A stretch of 6,280 nucleotides of DNA from JAAFIP01 sp043777795 (GTDB lineage: Bacteria; Pseudomonadota; Gammaproteobacteria; Burkholderiales; Burkholderiaceae_C), in NCBI GenBank assembly GCA_043777795.1, contig JAYWHJ010000323.1:1-6280 (forward strand). The letters run 5' to 3'. The translations under genes were made by a program, and so were the position numbers. The notes under the pieces were generated by a model, which did no database searches, was not told where the DNA came from, and saw nothing but the letters and a program-made list of their open reading frames with translations. Of the stretch, positions 1 to 5,738 are shown piece after piece. How positions within the stretch are numbered: position 1 is the first letter of the stretch; each line of letters starts with the position of its first letter.

Positions 1-41
1 GACTCGTCTTCAACAATCAAAATGCGCGGTTTAGGAGCCAT
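1..41 (-). CDS. Response regulator, N-terminal 14 codons only (partial)
   Basis: Reading down from an ATG at 41-39 gives MAPKPRILIVEDE followed by a truncated Ser codon, then the window ends. A short basic lead, a hydrophobic first beta strand (ILIV) and an acidic pair (E11, D12) is the signature start of a CheY-like receiver domain, in which the acidic pair helps bind Mg2+ next to the phospho-accepting Asp. The style resembles OmpR/PhoB-type transcriptional regulators, but the output domain is outside the window, so the subfamily is unknown. It starts 64 nt downstream of the stop of the decayed reductase gene. No strong Shine-Dalgarno sequence is visible before the ATG. The receiver-domain identity is reasonably safe despite the short length; the exact role is not. 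Confidence 0.75.
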   Translation of the reverse strand, partial: MAPKPRILIVEDE

Positions 42-105
42 GGGCAGATGTTAACGGTTTACGCTGTAGGCACCGGGATTTACAGTCCTACCATTCCGCA
101 CCCGC

Positions 106-522
106 TTAAGTTTGCGCGCCGAGCAGACTGAAACCGTGCGTCCAGTGGTTGCGGATAAAGCCGTAGTCGATCCAGGTCATCGCCAAGGCTTCGAGCAAGT
201 AGGCTTTGCTGATGTCGCCCATGTCGATTGCACTTCGCCAGCCGAAGCTTTTCAAGATTTCGGTCGTCTGGGTTTTGGCGGCGGCGTCGTTGCCTGCGAT
301 TAGCATGTCTGCCGCGCCAAGGGGTGGTGAGTACGGCAATGTCGGCGCTTTGGGCGGCGCAGGCATACAGTGCGGCGCCGCTGCCTTGCACGGCGGCTAC
401 CGCATCCAAGACGGTTTTGCCCTGCACGTCGCGGGTGTCAAACACGACGCTGTGCCCACGGCTGGCAAAGCCTTGTGCCAATGCGATGGCGACTGGGCCG
501 GTACCTAAACTGCTACTTCCAT
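106..522 (-). pseudogene. Decayed F420-dependent NADP reductase-like gene (frameshift plus internal deletion)
   Basis: The original start is an ATG at 522-520 behind a good Shine-Dalgarno. The first five codons read MEVAV and run into TAG at 507-505. Adding one T there restores VLGTGPVAIALAQGFASRGH, a Rossmann GxGxxA nucleotide-binding loop, followed by the FDTRD motif typical of NADP oxidoreductase/F420-dependent proteins (Pfam NADP-oxidoreductase F420 family). This frame continues to AVLTTPW near 325. Homology then jumps to another frame near 310-325 with GAADMLIAGNDAAAK and a C-terminal part containing LLEALAMTWIDYGF, ending at TAA 108-106. Family members are about 200-215 residues. Here the two parts sum to roughly 140, so about 65-70 central residues appear to be missing. 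At least two inactivating lesions argue for a pseudogene. Family assignment is from recognition, not a search. It sits 28 nt after a decayed NAD(P)-binding gene, probably a former operon partner. Confidence 0.82.
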
Positions 523-528
523 GGTGAA

Positions 529-533
529 CTCCT
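529..533 (-). promoter_or_regulatory. Shine-Dalgarno AGGAG of the decayed reductase gene
   Basis: On the minus strand AGGAG lies 6 nt before the ATG at 522. It is one of the better ribosome-binding sites in the window. It fixes the ancestral start of the reductase gene and so shows that the early TAG at 507-505 comes from a frameshift inside a real coding region and is not an upstream artefact. Confidence 0.7.
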
Positions 534-550
534 AAAAAATGAAAGACTGT

Positions 551-1042
551 CTAGGAAGACGCCTTATGCCACAGCGTTACATAGCCTTTGGCAAACTGCT
601 GGAACTTGATGGGCGCGCGGCCCAGCAGGGTTTGCACATAGGGGCTGATGCCAGCGGCGGAGCCTGTGCTGATGATCTGGTTGAGCGAGCTCATCCAGTC
701 CACCCTGACCTCAGGCATGCCCCACTCCGTCTTCATGGTGTTAGCAGCGTCTTCCACAGAGATAGGCGTAAAGCCCAAAGGCTTGCGTGACACTGTGGAC
801 AATATTGCGACGCGCTCCGTGTCCGTGAGTGATTCGCCACCAGTCAGCGTGTATGCCTTGTCTGCATGCGCGGCGGGGTTTAGCGCAATCTTGGCAGCGA
901 CTGCAGCAATGTCGCGTACATCGATCAGGCTTTGCGCTGCGCAGCTACTTGCGGCGCACCACATTCCGTCTCTGGCCATCTACGCGTCAAAGGTGCCGTA
1001 GTTTTGCATAAAGCCTGCGTTGCGCAGCACAGTGGGCAAGTC
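551..1042 (-). pseudogene. 3' remnant of an NmrA/QorB-like NAD(P)-binding oxidoreductase
   Basis: The frame from about 1042 down to TAG 553-551 encodes the C-terminal two thirds of an NmrA-type atypical short-chain dehydrogenase (NAD(P)H:quinone oxidoreductase QorB-like). Visible family features are VLRNAGFMQNYG near 1030-995, SLIDVRDIAAVAAKIALN near 930-880 and AYTLTGGESLTDTERVAIL near 855-800. An in-frame TAG at 982-980 interrupts the match between GTFDA and MARDGMW. An ATG at 979-977 lies directly behind it, so an automatic caller could report a 142-residue gene at 979-551. I think this is wrong, because the homology clearly continues upstream of the stop. The N-terminal half, with the GATG-type Rossmann loop, is absent: the sequence before 1042 is the intact end of ubiA. 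The gene is therefore 5'-truncated and carries a nonsense codon. A residual translated fragment cannot be excluded, but it would lack the cofactor-binding fold. Confidence 0.8.
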
Positions 1043-1961
1043 AGGCTAAGGCGTAGGCGGCAACGATACCGGCAAAGAAAGTAAATCCCAGCCAATGGTT
1101 GGCCCGAAAAGCTGCAAAGCAGCCATCCCTTTCGCGGCTACGGATCAAGCGGTAATGCCACAGCACTTGGGCTACTGCCACTGCAAACACTATTAAAATA
1201 GTAGCTTCTCCCGCTGTTTTTATAAGGGCTAGCAGCCAAATAACTATGTAAAGTGCATAAAACAGCATGATGGCGGACACGTCCCAACGTCCCAAGGTGA
1301 TGGCCGAGGTCTTCATGCCAATTTTCAAGTCGTCGTCGCGGTCCACCATGGCGTATTCGGTATCGTAGGCCAGCACCCAAAACAGGTTGCCCAGCAGCAG
1401 CACCCAAGCCAGAATTGGTACGGCTTGCGATACGCTGGTCACATTGGCCGCAGCACTGGACGCCGACCACAGACTCCACGGCGGGCCGCCTTGCACAGCC
1501 GCAAACGCCATGGGGATACCAAAGCTGAAGGCCACGCCCAGCACCGCTTGCGGCATGGCCACATAGCGCTTGGCATACGGGTAGGAGATAGCAATGGCTA
1601 GCGCGGCGAAGGAGTAGAGCACGGTGCCGGCATTGGTAGTCAACACCAAGCCAAAAGCAACGAGTGCCAGCGCTGCGCCCAGCAGCAAGGCCTCGCGCTT
1701 GCTCACTTTGCCACTGGTCACCGGGCGGTTGGCGGTGCGCTTGACGTGCTTGTCAAACTCTACGTCGGCCACATCGTTCACACAGCAGCCTGCGCTGCGC
1801 ATGAGGACCGTGCCAAAGGTGAACACAATGAGTAAATGCCAACCCGGCCAACCGTTAGATGCGATCCACAACGCAGACAGCGTAGGCCACAAAAGCAGCA
1901 GCCATCCCGCTGGGCGGTTCCAGCGGATGAGGTCTAGGTAGAGGCTAAAGCGGCTCTGCAT
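1041..1961 (-). CDS. ubiA: 4-hydroxybenzoate polyprenyltransferase (UbiA)
   Basis: This integral inner-membrane enzyme attaches the polyprenyl tail to 4-hydroxybenzoate, an early committed step of ubiquinone synthesis. The 306-residue product has the two Mg2+-diphosphate-binding Asp motifs of the UbiA superfamily: NDVADVEFD (residues 62-70) and DTEYAMVDRDDD (200-211). Between and around them are hydrophobic helices, and the N-terminus LIRWNRPAGWLLLLWPT is typical. The start chosen is ATG 1961-1959, giving a length close to the usual 285-300; an in-frame ATG at 2021 would add 20 residues mostly derived from a repeat and overlap ssb. Neither has a good Shine-Dalgarno. The gene follows ssb by 40 nt and may be cotranscribed. 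Two oddities stand out. The loop before motif 2 (residues about 157-180) seems longer than usual. Residues about 239-257 are encoded by a copy of a dispersed AT-rich repeat. The frame is open and both motifs are complete, so the enzyme should be functional. Confidence 0.95.
   Translation of the reverse strand: MQSRFSLYLDLIRWNRPAGWLLLLWPTLSALWIASNGWPGWHLLIVFTFGTVLMRSAGCCVNDVADVEFDKHVKRTANRPVTSGKVSKREALLLGAALALVAFGLVLTTNAGTVLYSFAALAIAISYPYAKRYVAMPQAVLGVAFSFGIPMAFAAVQGGPPWSLWSASSAAANVTSVSQAVPILAWVLLLGNLFWVLAYDTEYAMVDRDDDLKIGMKTSAITLGRWDVSAIMLFYALYIVIWLLALIKTAGEATILIVFAVAVAQVLWHYRLIRSRERDGCFAAFRANHWLGFTFFAGIVAAYALA
1189..1246. repeat. Dispersed AT-rich repeat, copy A, inside ubiA
   Basis: This stretch begins with a perfect 6-bp inverted repeat (ACTATT at 1189-1194, AATAGT at 1197-1202), followed by AGCTTCTCCCGCT and, on the other side of a T-rich loop, AAGGGCTAGCAGCC. 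Aligned without gaps from 1200 it matches copy B in the ssb-ubiA gap at about 23 of 33 positions by eye. The layout (AATAG, then AGCTnCTCnCGCT, then T/A-rich, then GCTAGCAGCC) resembles a short interspersed element I recall as very common between genes in Comamonadaceae; that memory is not verified. It is AT-rich compared with the surrounding coding sequence and is read through in frame by ubiA (residues about 239-257). Confidence 0.55.
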
Positions 1962-2000
1962 GCTATTATTTAAATAGCTGCTCGCGCTATTATTGATTGG
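1962..2000. repeat. Dispersed AT-rich repeat, copy B, ssb-ubiA gap
   Basis: The gap between ssb and ubiA is almost wholly this element. GCTATT (1962-1967) pairs with AATAGC (1973-1978), and the same AATAGC can pair with a second GCTATT (1986-1991) across TGCTCGC, so alternative hairpins are possible. The block AATAGCTGCTCGCGCTATT is the part shared with copy A. It lies immediately before the ubiA ATG and occupies the place where its ribosome-binding site should be, so folding here could affect ubiA translation; that is an inference. Confidence 0.55.
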
Positions 2001-2001
2001 A

Positions 2002-2499
2002 CTAGAACGGAATATCGTCATCCATGTCGTCAAAGCCGCTGCCAGGCTTGGCCGCTGCGGGTGCGGGCGCTGGGCGCTGGGCGGGCGCGGGGCGTGATGC
2101 GGGTGGGCGGGCATAGCTGCCACCGCCGCCACCGCCTTCGTCACCACCGGGTGCGCCTGCACCTTGGCGCGTACCGAGCAGCTGCATTTCTTGTGCCACG
2201 ATGTCGCAGGTGTTTTGCTCTACGCCATCTTTGTTGGTGAACTTGCCGTATTTGATGCGACCTTCGATGTACACCGGGTTGCCTTTTTTCAGGTACTCGC
2301 CTGCTATTTCGGCTAGGCGGTCAAAGAAGGTAACGCGGTGCCACTCGGTAATTTCGGTGTTCTCACCGCTGGTTTTGTCTTTGCGGCGGGTGGTGGTGGC
2401 GATGCTCACGTTGGCCACGGCTTGGCCCGAGGGCAGGTAGCGGATCTCGGGGTCGCGCCCGCAATTGCCCATCAAAATAACTTTATTAACCGATGCCAT
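2002..2499 (-). CDS. ssb: Single-stranded DNA-binding protein SSB
   Basis: SSB coats single-stranded DNA during replication, repair and recombination and recruits partner proteins through its C-terminal tip. The 165-residue product has the complete pattern. An OB-fold domain spans residues 1-110, opening MASVNKVILMGNCGRDPEIR and including TEWHRVTFF (51-59), whose W53 and F59 correspond to the DNA-stacking W54 and F60 of E. coli SSB. A disordered Gly/Pro/Ala-rich linker (112-155) follows, then the conserved acidic tip DDDIPF (160-165). The E. coli W40 and W88 positions appear as basic and Phe residues. The start at 2499 is supported by AAGGAC 8 nt upstream and by matching the family N-terminus. 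It lies 58 nt downstream of the MFS stop; a CATAAT -10-like hexamer is present in that gap without a convincing -35. The ssb-ubiA order suggests possible readthrough into ubiA. Confidence 0.98.
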   Translation of the reverse strand: MASVNKVILMGNCGRDPEIRYLPSGQAVANVSIATTTRRKDKTSGENTEITEWHRVTFFDRLAEIAGEYLKKGNPVYIEGRIKYGKFTNKDGVEQNTCDIVAQEMQLLGTRQGAGAPGGDEGGGGGGSYARPPASRPAPAQRPAPAPAAAKPGSGFDDMDDDIPF

Positions 2500-2507
2500 G
2501 GTGTGCT

Positions 2508-2513
2508 GTCCTT
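2508..2513 (-). promoter_or_regulatory. Shine-Dalgarno AAGGAC of ssb
   Basis: On the minus strand AAGGAC precedes the ssb ATG (2499) by 8 nt. It supports that start over any internal Met and is in keeping with a well-translated gene. Confidence 0.65.
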
Positions 2514-2557
2514 AAACGGGGTTGTTCGACGAATGTGTGGTGTAGATTATGGCGCTT

Positions 2558-3757
2558 TTAGGCGGGCGTGGACTGCGGTTTTGCCGGTGCCTGCATGCCC
2601 CAAGCCACCACGAGCCACAGTAGCACAGCCGCTGCGCAGGCAGCAAACAAACCTTGCGGGCCCCAGCCTTTGACCAGCCAACCGCCCAGCGCGCCACCTG
2701 TGAAAAATCCCAGCGATTGTAGCGTGTTGTAGACCCCCAGCGCCGCGCCGCGCGCATGTTGCGGGGCTAGGCGCGTGACCAAGCTGGGCTGGGTAGCCTC
2801 CAGCGCGTTGAAACCGCAGAAAAATACGAACAGCAACAGGCCCAACGGCCACAGCGCTGCATCCCCCATGCTTTGCCTGGCCAGCAGGCCAAAGCCCAAT
2901 TGCACCAGCAAAACCATGCCAATACTCACCAAAAACACCGTGCGCAGGTGACCGCGCCGTTCCATGGTGAACACCGCGCCCATAAAGCCAAACGACAACA
3001 GCACCGCTGGCAAATAGGCCTGCCAGTGCGCGTCTTTCGCCAAACCGGCCTGCACCAAGAGCGCGGGCACTGCCACCCACATGGCCAATTGCACAGCATG
3101 CAGCACAAACACGCCCACGTTCAAACGCAGCAGGCCCGGATGGCGCAGCACCTCGGCCAAGCCACCCAAACGTGAAGCTTGCCGGTGCGCATCCAAGCTC
3201 GGCGCAGGTGGCACCACCCACAGCACGATCCCAATGCCTGCAATAGCCAGCACACCAGTCAACTCAAACAAACCCGATAGCCCGATAGTTGCGGCCAGCG
3301 GTGGTGCCACCACCAAAGACAACGCAAACATCAGCCCAATACTCGCACCCACCAAAGCCATGGCCTTGGTGCGGACGGCGTCGCGCGTCAGGTCTGCCAA
3401 TAGCGCGGTAACCGCAGCAGACACGGCCCCGGCACCCTGCAGCGCCCGTCCGGCCAAGAGCCACGGTAACGTAGGCGCGCTAGCTGCTAGCAAGCTGCCT
3501 GCGGCAAAAATAATCAAGCCAATGATGATCACCCGCTTGCGACCCAAACGGTCAGATGCCAAGCCAAACGGAATTTGCAACAAACCTTGCGTCAACCCAT
3601 ACAAACCCATTGCCAAACCGACCATCGCCGGGTCATCCCCACCAGGGTATTTACGCGCCTCCAGCATAAATACGGGCAGCACTAGAAACAGGCCAAGCAT
3701 GCGCAACGCGAAGATCAACGCCAGTGATGCGCTGGCGCGTCGCTCGATAGGCAGCAT
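2558..3757 (-). CDS. MFS transporter, YajR-like, without the C-terminal YAM domain
   Basis: This is a major facilitator superfamily secondary transporter of the inner membrane. The 399 residues form about 12 hydrophobic segments. The MFS motif A, GLASDRLGRKR (residues 65-75), lies in the loop between helices 2 and 3, and there is a polar central loop around 183-210. The N-terminus ERRASASLALIFALRMLGLF and the LPVFMLEA motif resemble YajR-type proton-driven efflux proteins. E. coli YajR is about 454 residues with a cytoplasmic ferredoxin-like YAM domain; here the protein ends shortly after helix 12 (tail PAKPQSTPA), so that domain is missing. I chose ATG 3757-3755 because ERRAS then falls at the usual distance from the start. 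A TTG at 3778 would add seven residues, and neither has a strong ribosome-binding site. The substrate cannot be told from sequence. It lies 58 nt upstream of ssb, a pairing I recall in related genomes. Confidence 0.9.
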   Translation of the reverse strand: MLPIERRASASLALIFALRMLGLFLVLPVFMLEARKYPGGDDPAMVGLAMGLYGLTQGLLQIPFGLASDRLGRKRVIIIGLIIFAAGSLLAASAPTLPWLLAGRALQGAGAVSAAVTALLADLTRDAVRTKAMALVGASIGLMFALSLVVAPPLAATIGLSGLFELTGVLAIAGIGIVLWVVPPAPSLDAHRQASRLGGLAEVLRHPGLLRLNVGVFVLHAVQLAMWVAVPALLVQAGLAKDAHWQAYLPAVLLSFGFMGAVFTMERRGHLRTVFLVSIGMVLLVQLGFGLLARQSMGDAALWPLGLLLFVFFCGFNALEATQPSLVTRLAPQHARGAALGVYNTLQSLGFFTGGALGGWLVKGWGPQGLFAACAAAVLLWLVVAWGMQAPAKPQSTPA

Positions 3758-3953
3758 GGTGGTGGAGGGGGAAGACAAAATACGCAGCGCCTAAAAAGCC
3801 GTGTTTGGCAGAGCCGATATTGTCGCTGTTCCGTGGGACGCATTTCTCGGAGGCTTTGCGGGCTTCGCCACCCGTTGCACCTGAACCCAGCTGGTATGAA
3901 CACGCCAAACGTCGGTGTGTTTGAGATGGTTGCAGCTCAGTCAAGAGCCCGGT

Positions 3954-4511
3954 TTAATGTCCTGCAAAATCCACCAAGGTGAATAGGGGCAAGCCTGACG
4001 CGCGCAACTTGGCAGAGCCATGCAACTCGGGCAGGTCGACGATGGCTGCGCCTTCCATGACTATGGCGCCTAGTTTTTCGAGTAGTTTTTTACCTGCCAT
4101 CATCGTACCGCCAGTGGCAATCAGGTCATCGATCAGCAGCACCCGTTGACCAGGGTGTACTGCGTCGGTATGCAGCTCGACGGTGGCGCTGCCATACTCC
4201 AGCTCGTAGGTTTCCTCGATCGTGGTGAACGGCAGCTTGCCTTTTTTGCGTATGGGCACAAATCCAACGTTGAGCTCATAAGCCACCACAGCACCCAAAA
4301 TAAAGCCTCGTGCGTCCAAACCAGCCACCACATCGGGGCGCAAAGCCGGGTCCATATAGCGGTGCACAAAGGCGTCTATCAGTACGCGGAACACGCGGGG
4401 GTTTTGTAGCAGCGGAGTGATGTCACGGAACTGCACGCCGGGAGCTGGCCAGTCGTGCACGGTACGAATATGACTGCGCAGGTAGTCAGTCACAGCGGGG
4501 GCGGTCAGCAT
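3954..4511 (-). CDS. apt: Adenine phosphoribosyltransferase
   Basis: This cytoplasmic purine-salvage enzyme makes AMP and pyrophosphate from adenine and PRPP. The 185-residue product matches the family in length and order. The N-terminus has RTVHDWPAPGVQFRDITPLL (residues 16-35), where the PGVxFRDITPLL block is characteristic of Apt. Then come VVAGLDARGFILG (61-73), the KKGKLP/E..YELEYG region (89-107) and the PRPP-binding loop VLLIDDLIATGGT (124-136) with its acidic pair D128-D129. The C-terminus LPLFTLVDF is also typical. The start at 4511 is 18 nt after the stop of the upstream unknown gene, so the two are probably cotranscribed; no strong Shine-Dalgarno is visible before it. All expected catalytic and binding elements are present. 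Confidence 0.97.
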   Translation of the reverse strand: MLTAPAVTDYLRSHIRTVHDWPAPGVQFRDITPLLQNPRVFRVLIDAFVHRYMDPALRPDVVAGLDARGFILGAVVAYELNVGFVPIRKKGKLPFTTIEETYELEYGSATVELHTDAVHPGQRVLLIDDLIATGGTMMAGKKLLEKLGAIVMEGAAIVDLPELHGSAKLRASGLPLFTLVDFAGH

Positions 4512-4529
4512 ATCTTGTACGTTGCGGGT

Positions 4530-5555
4530 TTAACGCAACTCGCCGTACTGGGTAGTACTGAGTACCGGCGCATCCGGGTCTGGAAGCTCAGTATCCTCGT
4601 AGCCAGTTAACAGCAATTTGTTATTGATGGCAGCAAGCGACGCAGTCCTTGCTGCAGCTGCCAGGGCGGGAGCATTGGTTGGCGAATTGGCTGCTGCATG
4701 CGGAGAGGCATACGCTTGCGTCACATCGTAGGCGATGGCGGAAACGGGGGTACCGCCCAACGGTATAGACATGCCAGGTTGTGCGCCAGAGGCCAACGCG
4801 CGCTTGAAAGCCTCTACTTCTTCATGCTCCAGGGGATCTGGTCCGGTTTTTTTGCCCACTCCAGTGGCCTGAGACGCCGTAGGGTGGACAGTCGGAATGG
4901 TTGCGGGACGCACGGGGAGTCCGGCATTGGCACTTGACGAAGGTCGGGCAGCGGGCACAGGCTGCGCCGCAGATGCGCGCGCAGGTGGCTCAGGGTAAGG
5001 CACCTCAGACAGCGGGGCAGGACGAGAATTAGTGTGGGAAGGCATGCCAAACAATGGCACTGGGGCACTGCTCGCACTCACGCGCCCGCCACTGGAAGAT
5101 ACCGCTTCATAAAAACGCCAGTACACAGCCTGCACCACTAGCTCGTACCGGTTTTTAGCCGACTGGGCAATCAAGGCCTCAATCTCGGCTAGTTTTGCAG
5201 TTTCACCAGCAAACTCGGCGGATAAGTCAATCATCACCAAGAAAGTACGGCCACGCTGGTCAAGTGCCAGCACTTTGAATTTGAATGCCGAGGAGAGCAC
5301 TCCGACGCGTACCATTGACTCACGTACAACCTGAAACAACAACTCACGCCGAACATTACGCTCACTTCGGCGCTGCTCAATACGCTGCGCGGGCGAAGCG
5401 ACTGCAGCAGATGTCGGACTATTTGAAGGTTGCTTGCCACCCATGTATGGGCGCGTTGCATCTGCCAAAGTGGTATGAATATCCGATTGCAAAGGCTTGG
5501 TGGGCGGCGACACATCTGGTTTGCCTTTGCCCAGCAACCAATTCATTATTCCCAT
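4530..5555 (-). CDS. Uncharacterised 341-residue protein upstream of apt
   Basis: I do not recognise a named family. The start ATG 5555-5553 follows a good AGGAAGGG Shine-Dalgarno at 7 nt; a second Met at codon 4 is less well placed. Residues 1-12 (MGIMNWLLGKGK) could be a short amphipathic lead. Residues 13-57 are polar and low in order. Residues 58-152 look like one folded alpha/beta domain: basic helix RIEQRRSERNVRRELLFQVV, strands around FKFKVLALD and RTFLVMIDL, then a helix KLAEIEALIAQSAKNRYE and VYWRFYEAV. From 153 to 310 the protein is rich in Ala, Pro and Ser and probably disordered. It ends in an acidic segment (GYEDTELPDPDAP) and the tail STTQYGELR. There is no signal peptide or clear membrane span. 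Probable cotranscription with apt says little about function. It is likely lineage-restricted to Comamonadaceae relatives; that is an inference. Confidence 0.85.
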   Translation of the reverse strand: MGIMNWLLGKGKPDVSPPTKPLQSDIHTTLADATRPYMGGKQPSNSPTSAAVASPAQRIEQRRSERNVRRELLFQVVRESMVRVGVLSSAFKFKVLALDQRGRTFLVMIDLSAEFAGETAKLAEIEALIAQSAKNRYELVVQAVYWRFYEAVSSSGGRVSASSAPVPLFGMPSHTNSRPAPLSEVPYPEPPARASAAQPVPAARPSSSANAGLPVRPATIPTVHPTASQATGVGKKTGPDPLEHEEVEAFKRALASGAQPGMSIPLGGTPVSAIAYDVTQAYASPHAAANSPTNAPALAAAARTASLAAINNKLLLTGYEDTELPDPDAPVLSTTQYGELR

Positions 5556-5562
5556 TGCGTAT

Positions 5563-5570
5563 CCCTTCCT
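5563..5570 (-). promoter_or_regulatory. Shine-Dalgarno AGGAAGGG of the unknown gene
   Basis: On the minus strand this purine run lies 7 nt before the ATG at 5555. It selects that Met over the in-frame Met three codons later and supports the gene as really translated. Confidence 0.7.
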
Positions 5571-5721
5571 ATATCTTTATTCATCCACCTAGCGAAAGTG
5601 GGCTTAGTGCGCAGCATTGTCCGCATCAACATGGATCTCGCGTGGGGTCGATATTGCTCTACGTTTGCGATAATTTAGAGCTAGGATTTTACGTTCTTCC
5701 AGAAAAACGCACCCTACTGAA

Positions 5722-5736
5722 TGTAAACGTTTAACA
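5722..5736. promoter_or_regulatory. LacI-type palindrome TGTAAACGTTTAACA
   Basis: A perfect 10-bp dyad TAAACGTTTA (5724-5733) is flanked by a near-symmetric TG/CA. The central AAACGTTT with a CpG in the middle is the pattern favoured by LacI/PurR/Cra-type repressors. It lies beside the terminator and about 170 bp upstream of the unknown gene, in the only sizeable promoter region for the unknown gene and apt. Its use as an operator is an inference: no LacI-family gene is in the window and one chance dyad is plausible. Confidence 0.3.
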
Positions 5737-5738
5737 AC

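Noticed and set aside
551..979. A complete 142-residue gene starting at ATG 979
   Set aside because: Family homology continues upstream through an in-frame TAG at 980-982 and the Rossmann half is missing, so this is the tail of a pseudogene.
1962..2162. Extended N-terminus for UbiA reaching into ssb
   Set aside because: Those residues are ssb in another frame and have no UbiA similarity; the family N-terminus begins just after Met at 1961.
3469..3500. GCGCTAGCTGCTAGC-like stretch as a third copy of the dispersed repeat
   Set aside because: It encodes normal MFS helix residues (AAGSLLAASAP) that fit the family, and it lacks the flanking AT-rich arms.
3081..3794. Long plus-strand frame of 237 codons opposite the MFS gene
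   Set aside because: It is antisense to a clear 12-helix transporter, has a composition typical of the complement of a hydrophobic protein, and shows no recognisable domain.
3899..3921. Hairpin AACACGCC/GGTGTGTT as an apt terminator
   Set aside because: On the transcribed (minus) strand the stem has an A-C mismatch and no U run follows, so it does not look like a rho-independent terminator.
5566..5738. Plus-strand small RNA ending at the symmetric terminator
   Set aside because: The terminator would serve it, but I find no convincing -35/-10 promoter on the plus strand in this interval.
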